A stretch of 32,174 nt of DNA from Clostridiales bacterium (GTDB taxonomy: Bacteria > Bacillota > Clostridia > Christensenellales > Aristaeellaceae), in contig SFGO01000021.1 in the NCBI GenBank assembly GCA_004556545.1, positions 1 to 32,174 on the forward strand. The letters run 5' to 3'. The notes beneath the pieces are model-generated. The model was not told the origin of the DNA. It searched no databases and saw nothing but the letters and a program-made list of their open reading frames with translations. Shown piece after piece: positions 14,459 to 22,800 of the stretch (positions within the stretch are counted from its first letter, which is position 1; every line of letters starts with the position of its first letter). The position numbers were made by a program, and so were the translations under genes.

Positions 14459-16450
14459 TTGATTTGCGAACGCTGTGGAAGTTTTCTTCCCGACAACGCA
14501 CTGACCTGCGACCATTGCGGCGCGTTTCTGGGCGATAAGGGTTCCTCTGCTGGAAAGGATACGGGCGTGCGGGCCATCCGTCAGGGACGCTCCGGCTCCC
14601 AGAAGCCGACGCTGCCCGTGCGGCAGGGCGGTATGCGGGAGTACGGCGACTATGACCTTTCGCCTTTGCCGGTGGAGCAGGCCGACCGGGCTCCGCGCCG
14701 CCGCCCGGTTCCGCCCATGGGCGATACGGTCCGGGGCAGCCGTCCCGATACCCGCCGGGGCGTACCGGTGCAGAGCGGCTCCCTGCGCACCGCCGCCGCG
14801 CCCCGCAAGAGCGTCCGCCTGCATCCCGTACGGCGGCACAACATCAACTGGATGCTGATCGGCCTGATCGTCGTAGTGCTTGGGCTGGGTGCTTTCATCG
14901 GCTATGAGATCTACATGTCCCGAAGCGACTCCGGCCAGCGCTCCGTAGCCCGGAAGAACGTGCTTTCCACCTTCGAGCCCCAGCTGGAGCTGGCCGTTTC
15001 CAAGGACGCGACCCTCACGACGGACAAAGAAGCGCTGCTCAAGGATTGGAACAGTGCTTCCGCGCAGTCCTACTGGGAAGTAGCGCAGGAATTTGCCGAC
15101 GGCGGCGATCTGGAGACCGCCATCACCGCCTACCGCATGGCGGATATTCTGGATCCCGACAACTACGACGGGCTGCTGGACATGGCCTCCACCTATGAAA
15201 TGATGAACCAGAACGATCAGGCGGAGGAGCTGTATCTGGACCTGATCGAGAACGTAAGCCCCTTCCGCAGCGAGGCCTATACCGCGCTGATCCGCCTGTA
15301 CCAGAATTCCGACCGGGGGCCTGAGGCGGCGGAAATGATGAAGCTGGCCTACGAAAACACCGACCGGGAGACCTTCCGTTTGCAGCGCCGGGAATACATT
15401 CCCCAAAGTCCGCAGGTCGATCTGAGCGCAGGCCGCTACGATCTGAGCAAAATGGAGCGGGAGGTGGATCTTTCCTCGCCGCAGGGCTTCGATATTTACT
15501 ACACCTACGACGACGCGGCCACGCTGCCTGAGGACGGGATCCTGTACGACGGCGTCAGCCTGCACGCGGAGGAGGGCACCGTGACCCTGCGGGCCGTGTG
15601 CGTCAACGGCACGCTGGTCAGCGATGAACTCAGCGTCAGCTACACCTTCTACTATCCCACGCCGCCCGCACCCAAGTGCAATCTGGCCCCTAATACCTAC
15701 AAGACCGCCAAAACGGTCAGCCTGCGGGCCGGAACCCGGGAAGAATACACCAAAAAAGAGCAGGCGGAGATGGAAAAGAATCTCACCTACTACTACACCA
15801 TCGACGGCTCCACGCCCACGGAGGAAAGCCCTGTCTACGACGGTACGCCCATCCAGCTGCCCTCCGGCAAGGTAACGCTGAAGGCCATCTGCAAAAACCA
15901 GTACGGCAAGCTGTCCAGTATTCTGGAGGTGGGCTACAAGTTCAACATCAAGCCCGCGCCGCTGGAAATGTATGCCGAAACGGACGTTTTATCCGACATG
16001 GTGCTGCTGAGCACCACGCAGCAGGAGTTTGAAGCCGCCTTCGGCAGTCCGCAGCAGGAGATCGATACCACCTACCTGACGCTGGAGGACACGGCCCGGC
16101 ATCTGGAATACCCGTGGGGATATGCGGTTTTCGCCACGGTGAACAAGCGCTGGGTGCTGGTGCGGGTGGAAATGACTTCTTCCGTGACGACCGCGCCCCG
16201 GGGCGTTGGCCTCGGCTCCACCGAGAGTGAGATCACCGGCGTTTACAAGGACTTCGGGCAGGTGCAGTCCCCCAATGGGACGCGCGGCCTGTACTACGAC
16301 TATCCCAACGTGGGCAAGGTGCTGATCGCCGACGACGGCACCCGCTACGTCCAGTACACCTGCCAGAACCAGGAAAGCAAAACGCTGGTGCTTCAGTACT
16401 GGCTGAAAAATGGCACGGTCAACCGAATCGTGAACTATTATCAGCCGTAA
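14459..16450 (+). CDS. Zinc-ribbon, single-TM, TPR and chitobiase-fold protein
   Basis: A 663-residue protein starting at a TTG behind GGGGGTG. Residues 1-23 form a zinc ribbon (CERC near the start and CDHC 15 residues later), then a basic Pro/Arg linker. A single membrane segment at about 137-160 puts the ribbon in the cytoplasm and the rest outside. Outside are two or three TPR units (about 195-300), two chitobiase/hexosaminidase C-terminal-type beta domains (about 320-400 and 410-500, with YYTIDGSTPTEESPVYDG and YYTYDDAATLPEDGILYDG), and a C-terminal beta domain of about 150 residues. This is a known accessory architecture in Clostridia, without assigned function. The layout suggests a membrane sensor or wall-facing scaffold. 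It closes the cluster and is followed by a hairpin at 16458. Confidence 0.8.
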   Translation: MICERCGSFLPDNALTCDHCGAFLGDKGSSAGKDTGVRAIRQGRSGSQKPTLPVRQGGMREYGDYDLSPLPVEQADRAPRRRPVPPMGDTVRGSRPDTRRGVPVQSGSLRTAAAPRKSVRLHPVRRHNINWMLIGLIVVVLGLGAFIGYEIYMSRSDSGQRSVARKNVLSTFEPQLELAVSKDATLTTDKEALLKDWNSASAQSYWEVAQEFADGGDLETAITAYRMADILDPDNYDGLLDMASTYEMMNQNDQAEELYLDLIENVSPFRSEAYTALIRLYQNSDRGPEAAEMMKLAYENTDRETFRLQRREYIPQSPQVDLSAGRYDLSKMEREVDLSSPQGFDIYYTYDDAATLPEDGILYDGVSLHAEEGTVTLRAVCVNGTLVSDELSVSYTFYYPTPPAPKCNLAPNTYKTAKTVSLRAGTREEYTKKEQAEMEKNLTYYYTIDGSTPTEESPVYDGTPIQLPSGKVTLKAICKNQYGKLSSILEVGYKFNIKPAPLEMYAETDVLSDMVLLSTTQQEFEAAFGSPQQEIDTTYLTLEDTARHLEYPWGYAVFATVNKRWVLVRVEMTSSVTTAPRGVGLGSTESEITGVYKDFGQVQSPNGTRGLYYDYPNVGKVLIADDGTRYVQYTCQNQESKTLVLQYWLKNGTVNRIVNYYQP

Positions 16451-16457
16451 ATATGAC

Positions 16458-16489
16458 AACGGCACAGCCCTTCTGCGGCTGTGCCGTTT
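16458..16489 (+). terminator. Terminator of the spore-protein/Hsp33 cluster
   Basis: AACGGCACAGCC and GGCTGTGCCGTT form a perfect 12-bp stem with a 7-nt loop, 7 nt after the stop codon. The U-tract is short (TTTG), so efficiency may be moderate. Confidence 0.65.
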
Positions 16490-16540
16490 GTCGTAAAACT
16501 GCCTTTCCGGCCGGAGAGGGACAGCGTTTTCCACATCAAA

Positions 16541-16575
16541 GCACCGCCGCAGAAATCTTCCCTCTGCGGCGGCGC
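16541..16575 (-). terminator. Terminator of the Amt-PII gene
   Basis: GCACCGCCGCAGA and TCTGCGGCGGCGC form a long GC-rich stem with a 9-nt loop. On the minus strand it lies 13 nt after the stop codon and is followed by a short TTTGATG tract. Confidence 0.6.
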
Positions 16576-16588
16576 TGTATTTTCACGC

Positions 16589-18295
16589 TCAGTCTCCCTG
16601 AAGCGCATCGTATCCTTCCTCGCCGGTACGAACCTTCACCACGTTTTCCACATCGTAGACAAAGATCTTTCCGTCGCCGATGTGGCCGGTGTAAAGGACT
16701 TTCTTGGCTGTCTCGATCACGCTGCGCACGGGGATCTTGCTGACGACAATATCCAGTTGAATCTTCGGCAGCAGGGTGGCTTCCACCTCCACGCCCCGGT
16801 AGAATTCCGGTCTGCCCTTCTGTACGCCGCAGCCCAGCACATGGGACAGGGTCATGCCCGTAATGCCCAGTTCCATCAGCGCGCTCTTCAGGGCCTCAAA
16901 GCGGGCTTCCTTGCAGATGATCTCCACCTTGGTAAACTTGGGGGAAGTGCCGTCCGTGAAGGAGGGTTCGCGCTTCACCGGAATGGCCTCCGCTTCGGGA
17001 ACGTCGCCCGTCACCGCCACGGGAGTTTCTTCCGCCGTCAGCGTATCCGGGGACATGGCAAACCCGGCATAGGCGGTGGGCAGTCCATGCTCGGAAATAT
17101 CCAAACCTGCCAGCTCGTCCTCAGCAGATGCCCGCAGGCCGATGGTGTGCTTCAGCAGCAGGAATACCGCTGTGATGACGACGGTGACGTATGCCGCCAC
17201 CGTAACGACACCCAGCGTCTGCACGCCCAGAAAATGGAAACCGCCGCCATAGAACAGGCCCTTTTCCGTGGAAACGCCGGTGGCGAACAGACCCGTCAGA
17301 ATGGTGCCCAGCGCGCCGCATACACAGTGAACGGAGATCGCGCCCACCGGGTCGTCGATCTTGGCCACCTTGTCAAAAAACTCCACTGCCAGCACGATCA
17401 CAATGCCGAAGACCAGTCCCATGACCGCCGCGCCTGCCGGACTGACTGCGTCGCAGCCGGCGGTGATGCCTACCAGCCCGGCCAGCGCCGCGTTATAGGT
17501 CATGGAGACGTCCGGCTTGCCATACCGCAGCCACGTGAAGACCAGCGTAACGCAGCAGGCCACAGCCGCCGCCAGATTGGTGTTGAAGAAGATCAGCCCG
17601 GCGCTGATAATGGTGTCGTCGCCCGTCATGCTGACGGTAGAAGCGCCATTAAAACCGAACCAGCAGAACCACAGGATGAATACCCCCAGCGCAGCAAAGG
17701 TCAGGTTATGGCCTAAAATAGCCCGGGGCTTGCCCTTCGCGTCATACTTGCCGATACGGGGCCCAAGAATCTTCGCGCCAATCAGCGCGCACACGCCGCC
17801 CACCATATGCACCGCAGTGGAACCGGCAAAATCATGGAAGCCCAGCTGCGCCAGCCAGCCGCCGCCCCAGATCCAGTGGCCGGAAATGGGATAAATGAAC
17901 AGCGAGATCGCCGCCGAATAAATACAGTAGGCGGAAAACTTGGTACGCTCGGCCATAGCCCCGGAAACGATCGTGGCGGAAGTGGCGCAGAACACCGTCT
18001 GAAACACCGCATAGGCCCACAGCGGAACGCCTTCGGGCAAAATCGCGCTGTAATCCTTGCAGATCATGGGGTCGATCCAGCCGAACAGCGCTGTGCCCGT
18101 GCCGAACATTACGCCGAAGCCAAACAGCCAGAAGCAGGGCGTACCGATGCAGAAGTCCATCAGATTCTTCATCAGGATATTGCCTGTATTTTTGGCCCTT
18201 GTGAAGCCCGCCTCACACATGGAAAAGCCCGCCTGCATGAAAAACACCAGCGCCGCTCCCAGCAGCACCCACAGGGTATTGATGCCCGAGTACAT
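16589..18295 (-). CDS. amt: Ammonium transporter fused to a PII signal protein
   Basis: A 568-residue fusion. Residues 1 to about 410 are an Amt/Rh ammonium channel with 11 membrane helices and both pore histidines (in FAGSTAVHMVGG and VGAISVHCVCG). A 60-residue cytoplasmic linker leads to a complete PII (GlnB/GlnK) domain at about 455-568, with the ITGMTLSHVLGCGVQKG, EFYRGVEVEA T-loop and TGHIGDGKIFV motifs. The T-loop tyrosine that is uridylylated in proteobacteria (position 51) is Val here. PII normally plugs Amt at high nitrogen, so the fusion would make this control intrinsic. The frame reads on to 18451, but GAGGGGG sits 7 nt before the ATG at 18295 and the upstream part is a promoter and hairpin. 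Confidence 0.93.
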   Translation of the reverse strand: MYSGINTLWVLLGAALVFFMQAGFSMCEAGFTRAKNTGNILMKNLMDFCIGTPCFWLFGFGVMFGTGTALFGWIDPMICKDYSAILPEGVPLWAYAVFQTVFCATSATIVSGAMAERTKFSAYCIYSAAISLFIYPISGHWIWGGGWLAQLGFHDFAGSTAVHMVGGVCALIGAKILGPRIGKYDAKGKPRAILGHNLTFAALGVFILWFCWFGFNGASTVSMTGDDTIISAGLIFFNTNLAAAVACCVTLVFTWLRYGKPDVSMTYNAALAGLVGITAGCDAVSPAGAAVMGLVFGIVIVLAVEFFDKVAKIDDPVGAISVHCVCGALGTILTGLFATGVSTEKGLFYGGGFHFLGVQTLGVVTVAAYVTVVITAVFLLLKHTIGLRASAEDELAGLDISEHGLPTAYAGFAMSPDTLTAEETPVAVTGDVPEAEAIPVKREPSFTDGTSPKFTKVEIICKEARFEALKSALMELGITGMTLSHVLGCGVQKGRPEFYRGVEVEATLLPKIQLDIVVSKIPVRSVIETAKKVLYTGHIGDGKIFVYDVENVVKVRTGEEGYDALQGD

Positions 18296-18334
18296 ATCCA
18301 TTCCCCCTCTTTTCGCCGCATTCAGCGGAAACCC

Positions 18335-18378
18335 AAAAAACGAGCGAAGGGCCTGCGCACAGCACCTTCGCTCGTTTT
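18335..18378 (-). promoter_or_regulatory. Terminator-like hairpin in the amt leader
   Basis: AAAACGAGCGAAGG (18337-18350) pairs perfectly with CCTTCGCTCGTTTT (18365-18378), a 14-bp stem with a 14-nt loop. On the minus strand it is followed by TTTTTTGGG. It lies between the amt promoter and the amt start codon, and also about 110 nt past the end of hydF. It may therefore be a transcription attenuator of amt, the hydF terminator, or both. No glutamine riboswitch motif or clear ANTAR double hairpin is seen. Confidence 0.65.
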
Positions 18379-18389
18379 GGAATGGGCAT

Positions 18390-18418
18390 ATGGTAGCAGA
18401 GGAACATTCCCCTGTCAA
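18390..18418 (-). promoter_or_regulatory. Sigma-A promoter of amt
   Basis: Minus-strand TTGACA (18418-18413) and TACCAT (18395-18390) are 17 bp apart. The start near 18383 lies only a few bases before the terminator-like hairpin. Confidence 0.7.
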
Positions 18419-18487
18419 GACGGTATACAACGAAAATACATTATATAACAAGCGGATATTTCTATCCTGCGTTTGACCCTGCCGCTC

Positions 18488-19696
18488 TTATTTCAGCAGC
18501 TTTGCCAGCTCGGGGAAGGGCGACAGCGAGCGGCGCAGGATGCCGTGCATCTGGGCGATGGCCACGCCGTAATTGGTCATGGGCACGCCAGCCGCCGCGG
18601 CCCGCTCCACCCGGGACTGGATTTCCCGCTCGTTGAGCATGCAGCCGCCGCAGTGAACGGCCAGCGCAATGCCGGAAAGATCCTCCGGGAAATCGCCGCC
18701 GGAGGTGAAGCGGAATTGCAGGCCGCGCTTCTGCGTGTAGCCGTTGATCCAGGCGGGCAGCTTCACGGTGCCGATGTCCTCGCACTGGCGGTGATGGGTG
18801 CAGCCCTCGGAAATCAGCACCGTATCGCCGTCCTTCAGGTGATCCAGCGCCGCAGCGCCCCGCACCATCTGTTCCAGCTGGCCCTTGTAGCGGGCAAAAA
18901 GGATGGAGAAGGAGGTCAGCTCGATGTCCTCGGGCACGGCCCGGCTGACCTGCCCGAAGGCCTGAGAATCGGTAATCACCAGCCGGGGCTTCCGGCCCAG
19001 CGCGACCAGCGCTGTCTGAATCTGCGGCACCTGCACCACCATGCTCACCGCATCGTGATCCAGAATATCCCGAATGGTCTGCTGCTGGGGCAGGATCAGC
19101 CGCCCCTTGGGCGCGGCGGAATCAATGGGCGTGACCAGCAGCACAATATCGTTTGGCTGAAGCAGATCCCCCACGATCTTCCGTTCGCTCTTCGGCTGAC
19201 GCGCGATGGCGGCAATGGCTTCCTTCAGCTCGTGGATGCCGTCGCCCCGGGCAGCGCTGACGTAAAGCTCATGCTCGCCGGGCTTCGGAAGGGTCTCCAG
19301 CAGGTCGCACTTGTTCAGGGCGATCAGATAGGGCACTTTCCGTTCCTTAAACAGCTTTTTCAGGGCTTCGTCCCCGGGCTGCATGCCCCGCGCCGCGTCC
19401 ACCACCAGCACGGCCGCATCGGTCTTGCCCAGCACCTGCCGGGCGCGGTGCACCCGCATCTCGCCCAGCTCGCCCTCGTCGTCCATGCCGGGGGTATCGA
19501 TGATCACGACCGGCCCCAGCGGCAGAAGCTCCATGGCCTTCTGCACCGGATCGGTGGTGGTGCCCTTCACCTCGGAGACCAGCGAGAGGCTCTGCCCCGT
19601 AACGGCGTTCACCACGCTGGATTTGCCTGCGTTGCGCAGGCCGAAAAAGCCGATATGGGGACGGTCGGCGGATACCTGAGTGTTGAGCGTGTTCAT
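18488..19696 (-). CDS. hydF: [FeFe]-hydrogenase H-cluster maturation GTPase HydF
   Basis: A 402-residue maturase that assembles and delivers the diiron precursor of the H-cluster. The N-terminal GTPase domain has the P-loop GLRNAGKS (residues 19-26), the KGTTTDP switch, DTPGMDD and NKCD. The C-terminal [4Fe-4S] site is complete and spaced as in the family: Cys299-x-His301, then 46 residues, His348-Cys349-x-x-Cys352. AAAGGAGAG precedes the ATG. HydE, HydG and hydrogenase genes are not in the window. No clear promoter is seen in the 50 nt before it, after the terminator of the upstream gene, so expression may rely on read-through or a weak promoter. It implies an anaerobic hydrogen-metabolising organism. 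Confidence 0.95.
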   Translation of the reverse strand: MNTLNTQVSADRPHIGFFGLRNAGKSSVVNAVTGQSLSLVSEVKGTTTDPVQKAMELLPLGPVVIIDTPGMDDEGELGEMRVHRARQVLGKTDAAVLVVDAARGMQPGDEALKKLFKERKVPYLIALNKCDLLETLPKPGEHELYVSAARGDGIHELKEAIAAIARQPKSERKIVGDLLQPNDIVLLVTPIDSAAPKGRLILPQQQTIRDILDHDAVSMVVQVPQIQTALVALGRKPRLVITDSQAFGQVSRAVPEDIELTSFSILFARYKGQLEQMVRGAAALDHLKDGDTVLISEGCTHHRQCEDIGTVKLPAWINGYTQKRGLQFRFTSGGDFPEDLSGIALAVHCGGCMLNEREIQSRVERAAAAGVPMTNYGVAIAQMHGILRRSLSPFPELAKLLK

Positions 19697-19742
19697 CCGT
19701 ATCTCTCCTTTGTTCTTGCTGATGGATGGCTTTGCGCTGCCG

Positions 19743-19799
19743 CAAAGAAAACCGGGGCCGCCCCGGCCGACTCTTCCGAATCGGCCGGAGACAGCCCCG
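19743..19799 (-). terminator. Terminator of the large Ig-like secreted protein gene
   Basis: Inner stem CCGGCCGA/TCGGCCGG (19763-19770 with 19781-19788) and outer stem CGGGGC/GCCCCG (19753-19758 with 19794-19799). On the minus strand it is followed by TTTTCTTT. It begins 25 nt after the stop codon at 19825. A second small hairpin, CTTTGCG/CGCAAAG, follows at 19730-19747. Confidence 0.8.
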
Positions 19800-19824
19800 T
19801 CTCACAGGGTTATGGAATTACGGC

Positions 19825-22800
19825 TCAGTCGAAGGGCACGTAGTCCGGATCGTCCCGGTCGTCCTCGTAGATCTTCTTGGGCTCCGTGGGTTCCGACTGC
19901 TTGGGTTCCTCCGGCAGGGCGGACTCGGTGTTGCCCTCGGCTTCGGCGCTCTTGCCGATTTCGGCCTCGTCCGTGGAGGTCTTGCGTTCCTTGATGACCC
20001 GGGGCTTGGCGATGCCGGGAGCCACGGTCACGTGGAAGCTGGCATAGCTGTTTTCGCTGTACAGGTTGCCGTCCGCGTCCTTATAGCGGGCCCGGATGCG
20101 CAGCACCTGCTCCTCGCCGGTGGGATTCTCGGTGACGTACAGTTCGCCGTCCACGATGCTGGCCTTCACGCTCTCGTCCGAGCAGTAGACGCTCCAGACG
20201 ATCTCGTAGCCTTCCACCTCGCAGGAAACTTCCGCCGTAAAGGCGTACACCTTGCCGGGAACCACCTTGGCAACGTCGGGGCCGTACACAGTCACGCCGA
20301 TGTCAGCAGGGGCTTCTTCCTTCTTCACGGGCTTCTGCTTCTTGCCGTCGTCCTTCTTTTCCTTCTCGCTCACCACGACGGTTTCTTCCTCCGTCTTGGG
20401 GGCGGGCTCCTCGGCCTTCTCGGACTCGGCTTTCTCCTCCGGCTCGTCGCCGCCGGAGATCACCAGCGTGATGTTCTCGTTCTTGGTGTCGATCTCCGTC
20501 TTTCTGACGGCGGGCTCAGCAGGCTTTTCCTCCGCCTTGGGCTCCTCGGCGGGCTCTTCGCCCTTGGCGGCGGACTCGGCCTGGCCCTCGGCGGGCTTTT
20601 CTTCCGTCTCGGGCGCTTCCTTGCTTTCTTCGTCCTTGGCGGCAGGCTCTTCCTCGCCGCCGGAGATCGTCAGGGTGATGTTCTCGTTCTTCGTGTCGAT
20701 GACCTTGGCGGGAGCCGTCGCGGCTTCCTCCGGCTGGGCGGCGGGCTCGTCGTCCGCCACAGCGAAGTCATCGTCGGGCAGGAGCGCCGCGCCTTCCAGC
20801 GTCATGGTGGCGGCCTTGGCCTCCGGAGCGGTTTCGGTGATGATGAAGCTCCACTTGGCGCTGACTTCGTGCTCCTTGCCGTCGTCGTCCTTGCAGGCAT
20901 AGCGGGCGGTCAGGAAGATTTCCTTGCCCACCAGCGCGGGATCGTCGGGCACGTTCACGGTGCAGGTATCGTTGGTGGAGGAGGCGATGGTCACATCCGT
21001 AGCGCCGTTGCTGGCGGCCACGGCGAACTGCGCCTTGGGGTTGGCCTCAGCGGCGGAGATAGCCACCTTGAAGGCGGCTTTCTGGCCGATGCTGACGCTC
21101 TTCTGTCCTTCCACAAAGGTAATGCTGATGGGGGCCTCCGCATAGACCACGGTGACGTAGCACACGGCGGTTTCGCCGGTGGGCACCGCAGTGGCGGTCA
21201 CCTTGAGCTGCTTGACGGTCTCAAACCGACTGATCTTCAGGACGCCGGTGGAGGATCCGATGGTGGTGCCGGAGCTCTTGTCTCCGTCCACGCCTTCCAC
21301 GCTCCAGCGCACGGTCTCGTTGACGCTGTTCTGCACGGTGGCGATAAAGGTGGTATCCTTGCCCGCCTGCAGTTCGCTGACGGACTTGACGATGGTCACC
21401 ACGGGGGTCAAATCGCCGGGGGTGCTGTCCGCCACGGTCTTGATGGTCGCGGAGGCGCTGTAGAGCTTGCCTTCCACGGTGGTGGAGGCGGTCACCAGCA
21501 GCTCCAGATCGGCCTTTTCATCCGCATCAATGGTCACGATACCGTTCTGATCGATGCCGGTCTCGTCCTTGGTGCCGTTGGCCAGCGTCCACTTCCATTC
21601 CAGACTGTCCTGATCGCCGCTGAAGCCGGACAGCATGGCGGTGCAGACCACGTACTTCTTGCTGGTGCCCACGGTTACGCTGGTGCGGTCGGCGTAGATC
21701 TCGGCCTTGGTTTCCGTGGTGATGGGATCGAAGGTCGCGGTGACGGTGGCGGTATGATCGCCGGTCTTCTGGTATACCGCGCTGGCCGCGCCGGGCACGG
21801 TGAACAGGCTCTTGCCGCTGTTGGGGAAGGTGTACTCCGCAGCGGAGGTCAGGCTGATGACGGCCTTGTAGACCTTATTGGCCTCGAAGACCGTTACGGG
21901 CTTGCCGCTTTCATCCTGCCAGGCCACGGTGCCCTTGTACTGCGCACAATCGCGGATAGCCGTCACCGGGGTCTTGCCCTTCTCGGGAGCGGTCACGCCG
22001 TAGATGCAGAAGTTGTCCACCTCCTGCTTGTCGGTCAGGGCGCTGAACTTCAGTGTGACTGTGTTGCCCACAGGAGAGGCGCTCACCATAGAGCTTCCGT
22101 TCACATCCTTCACACTGACCGTTCCCAGACGGAAGCCGCCGGTCAGAATGGTGAAGTTCACCACGGCCTTGTAGCTCTCGCCGGTGCGGAAGGTACCGTT
22201 GTCCGACAGGCTGGGAGACCAGGTGATGGTGGCGCTGTAAACAACGTTGGTTTCCTTGCCCGTGGAATCCTTCCAGACAGCCGTGTTGTTGTTCAGCTTC
22301 AGCACCGGGCTTTGCCCCACCTTGGGGACGATAGCATCGGTCAAGGTTATGTTGACTTCGTTGCCGCCTGCGACGGTTGTGCTCGCCGTAAAGTACTTAT
22401 CTTTGTTATTGATGGCGTAGTTGCCCTGCGCTTCTACCTTGACAGTCAGCAGCCTGCCCGCATCGGCGGCGGTCACCACATAGCTGGCGGCAGTGCCGAC
22501 AGGGGTCTTGGTCTTGTTGTCGGCTTCCGTCCGGGTCCACGTATACTTGACCTTGGTGGACTCCGCAGCCGAGACCGGGTTGACCTTAACAGAAATCGTC
22601 TGCCCCACCTGAGGCGCGCTGCCGATGTTCTGCTTCGTGGTCTCGTTATAAAGGTAGATGCCGGTGATCAGCTTGCTTTCCAGCACAGCGGAGGTAGCGG
22701 CGCTGGTCACAGCCGCGCCGTTGTACTTCAGCGTTACGCGGATCTGTTTGCCCACATCGTCGGGCTGGACGGTATAGGTGGGATCGGCGCTGCTCTTGGT

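Noticed and set aside
18296..18420. Glutamine riboswitch or ANTAR double-hairpin leader before amt
   Set aside because: Only one strong hairpin is present and neither the glnA RNA core motif nor a second hairpin with an A-x-x-G hexaloop could be found.
18302..18451. A 52-residue N-terminal extension of the ammonium transporter
   Set aside because: It would be translated through the amt promoter and a terminator hairpin; the ribosome site fits the ATG at 18295.
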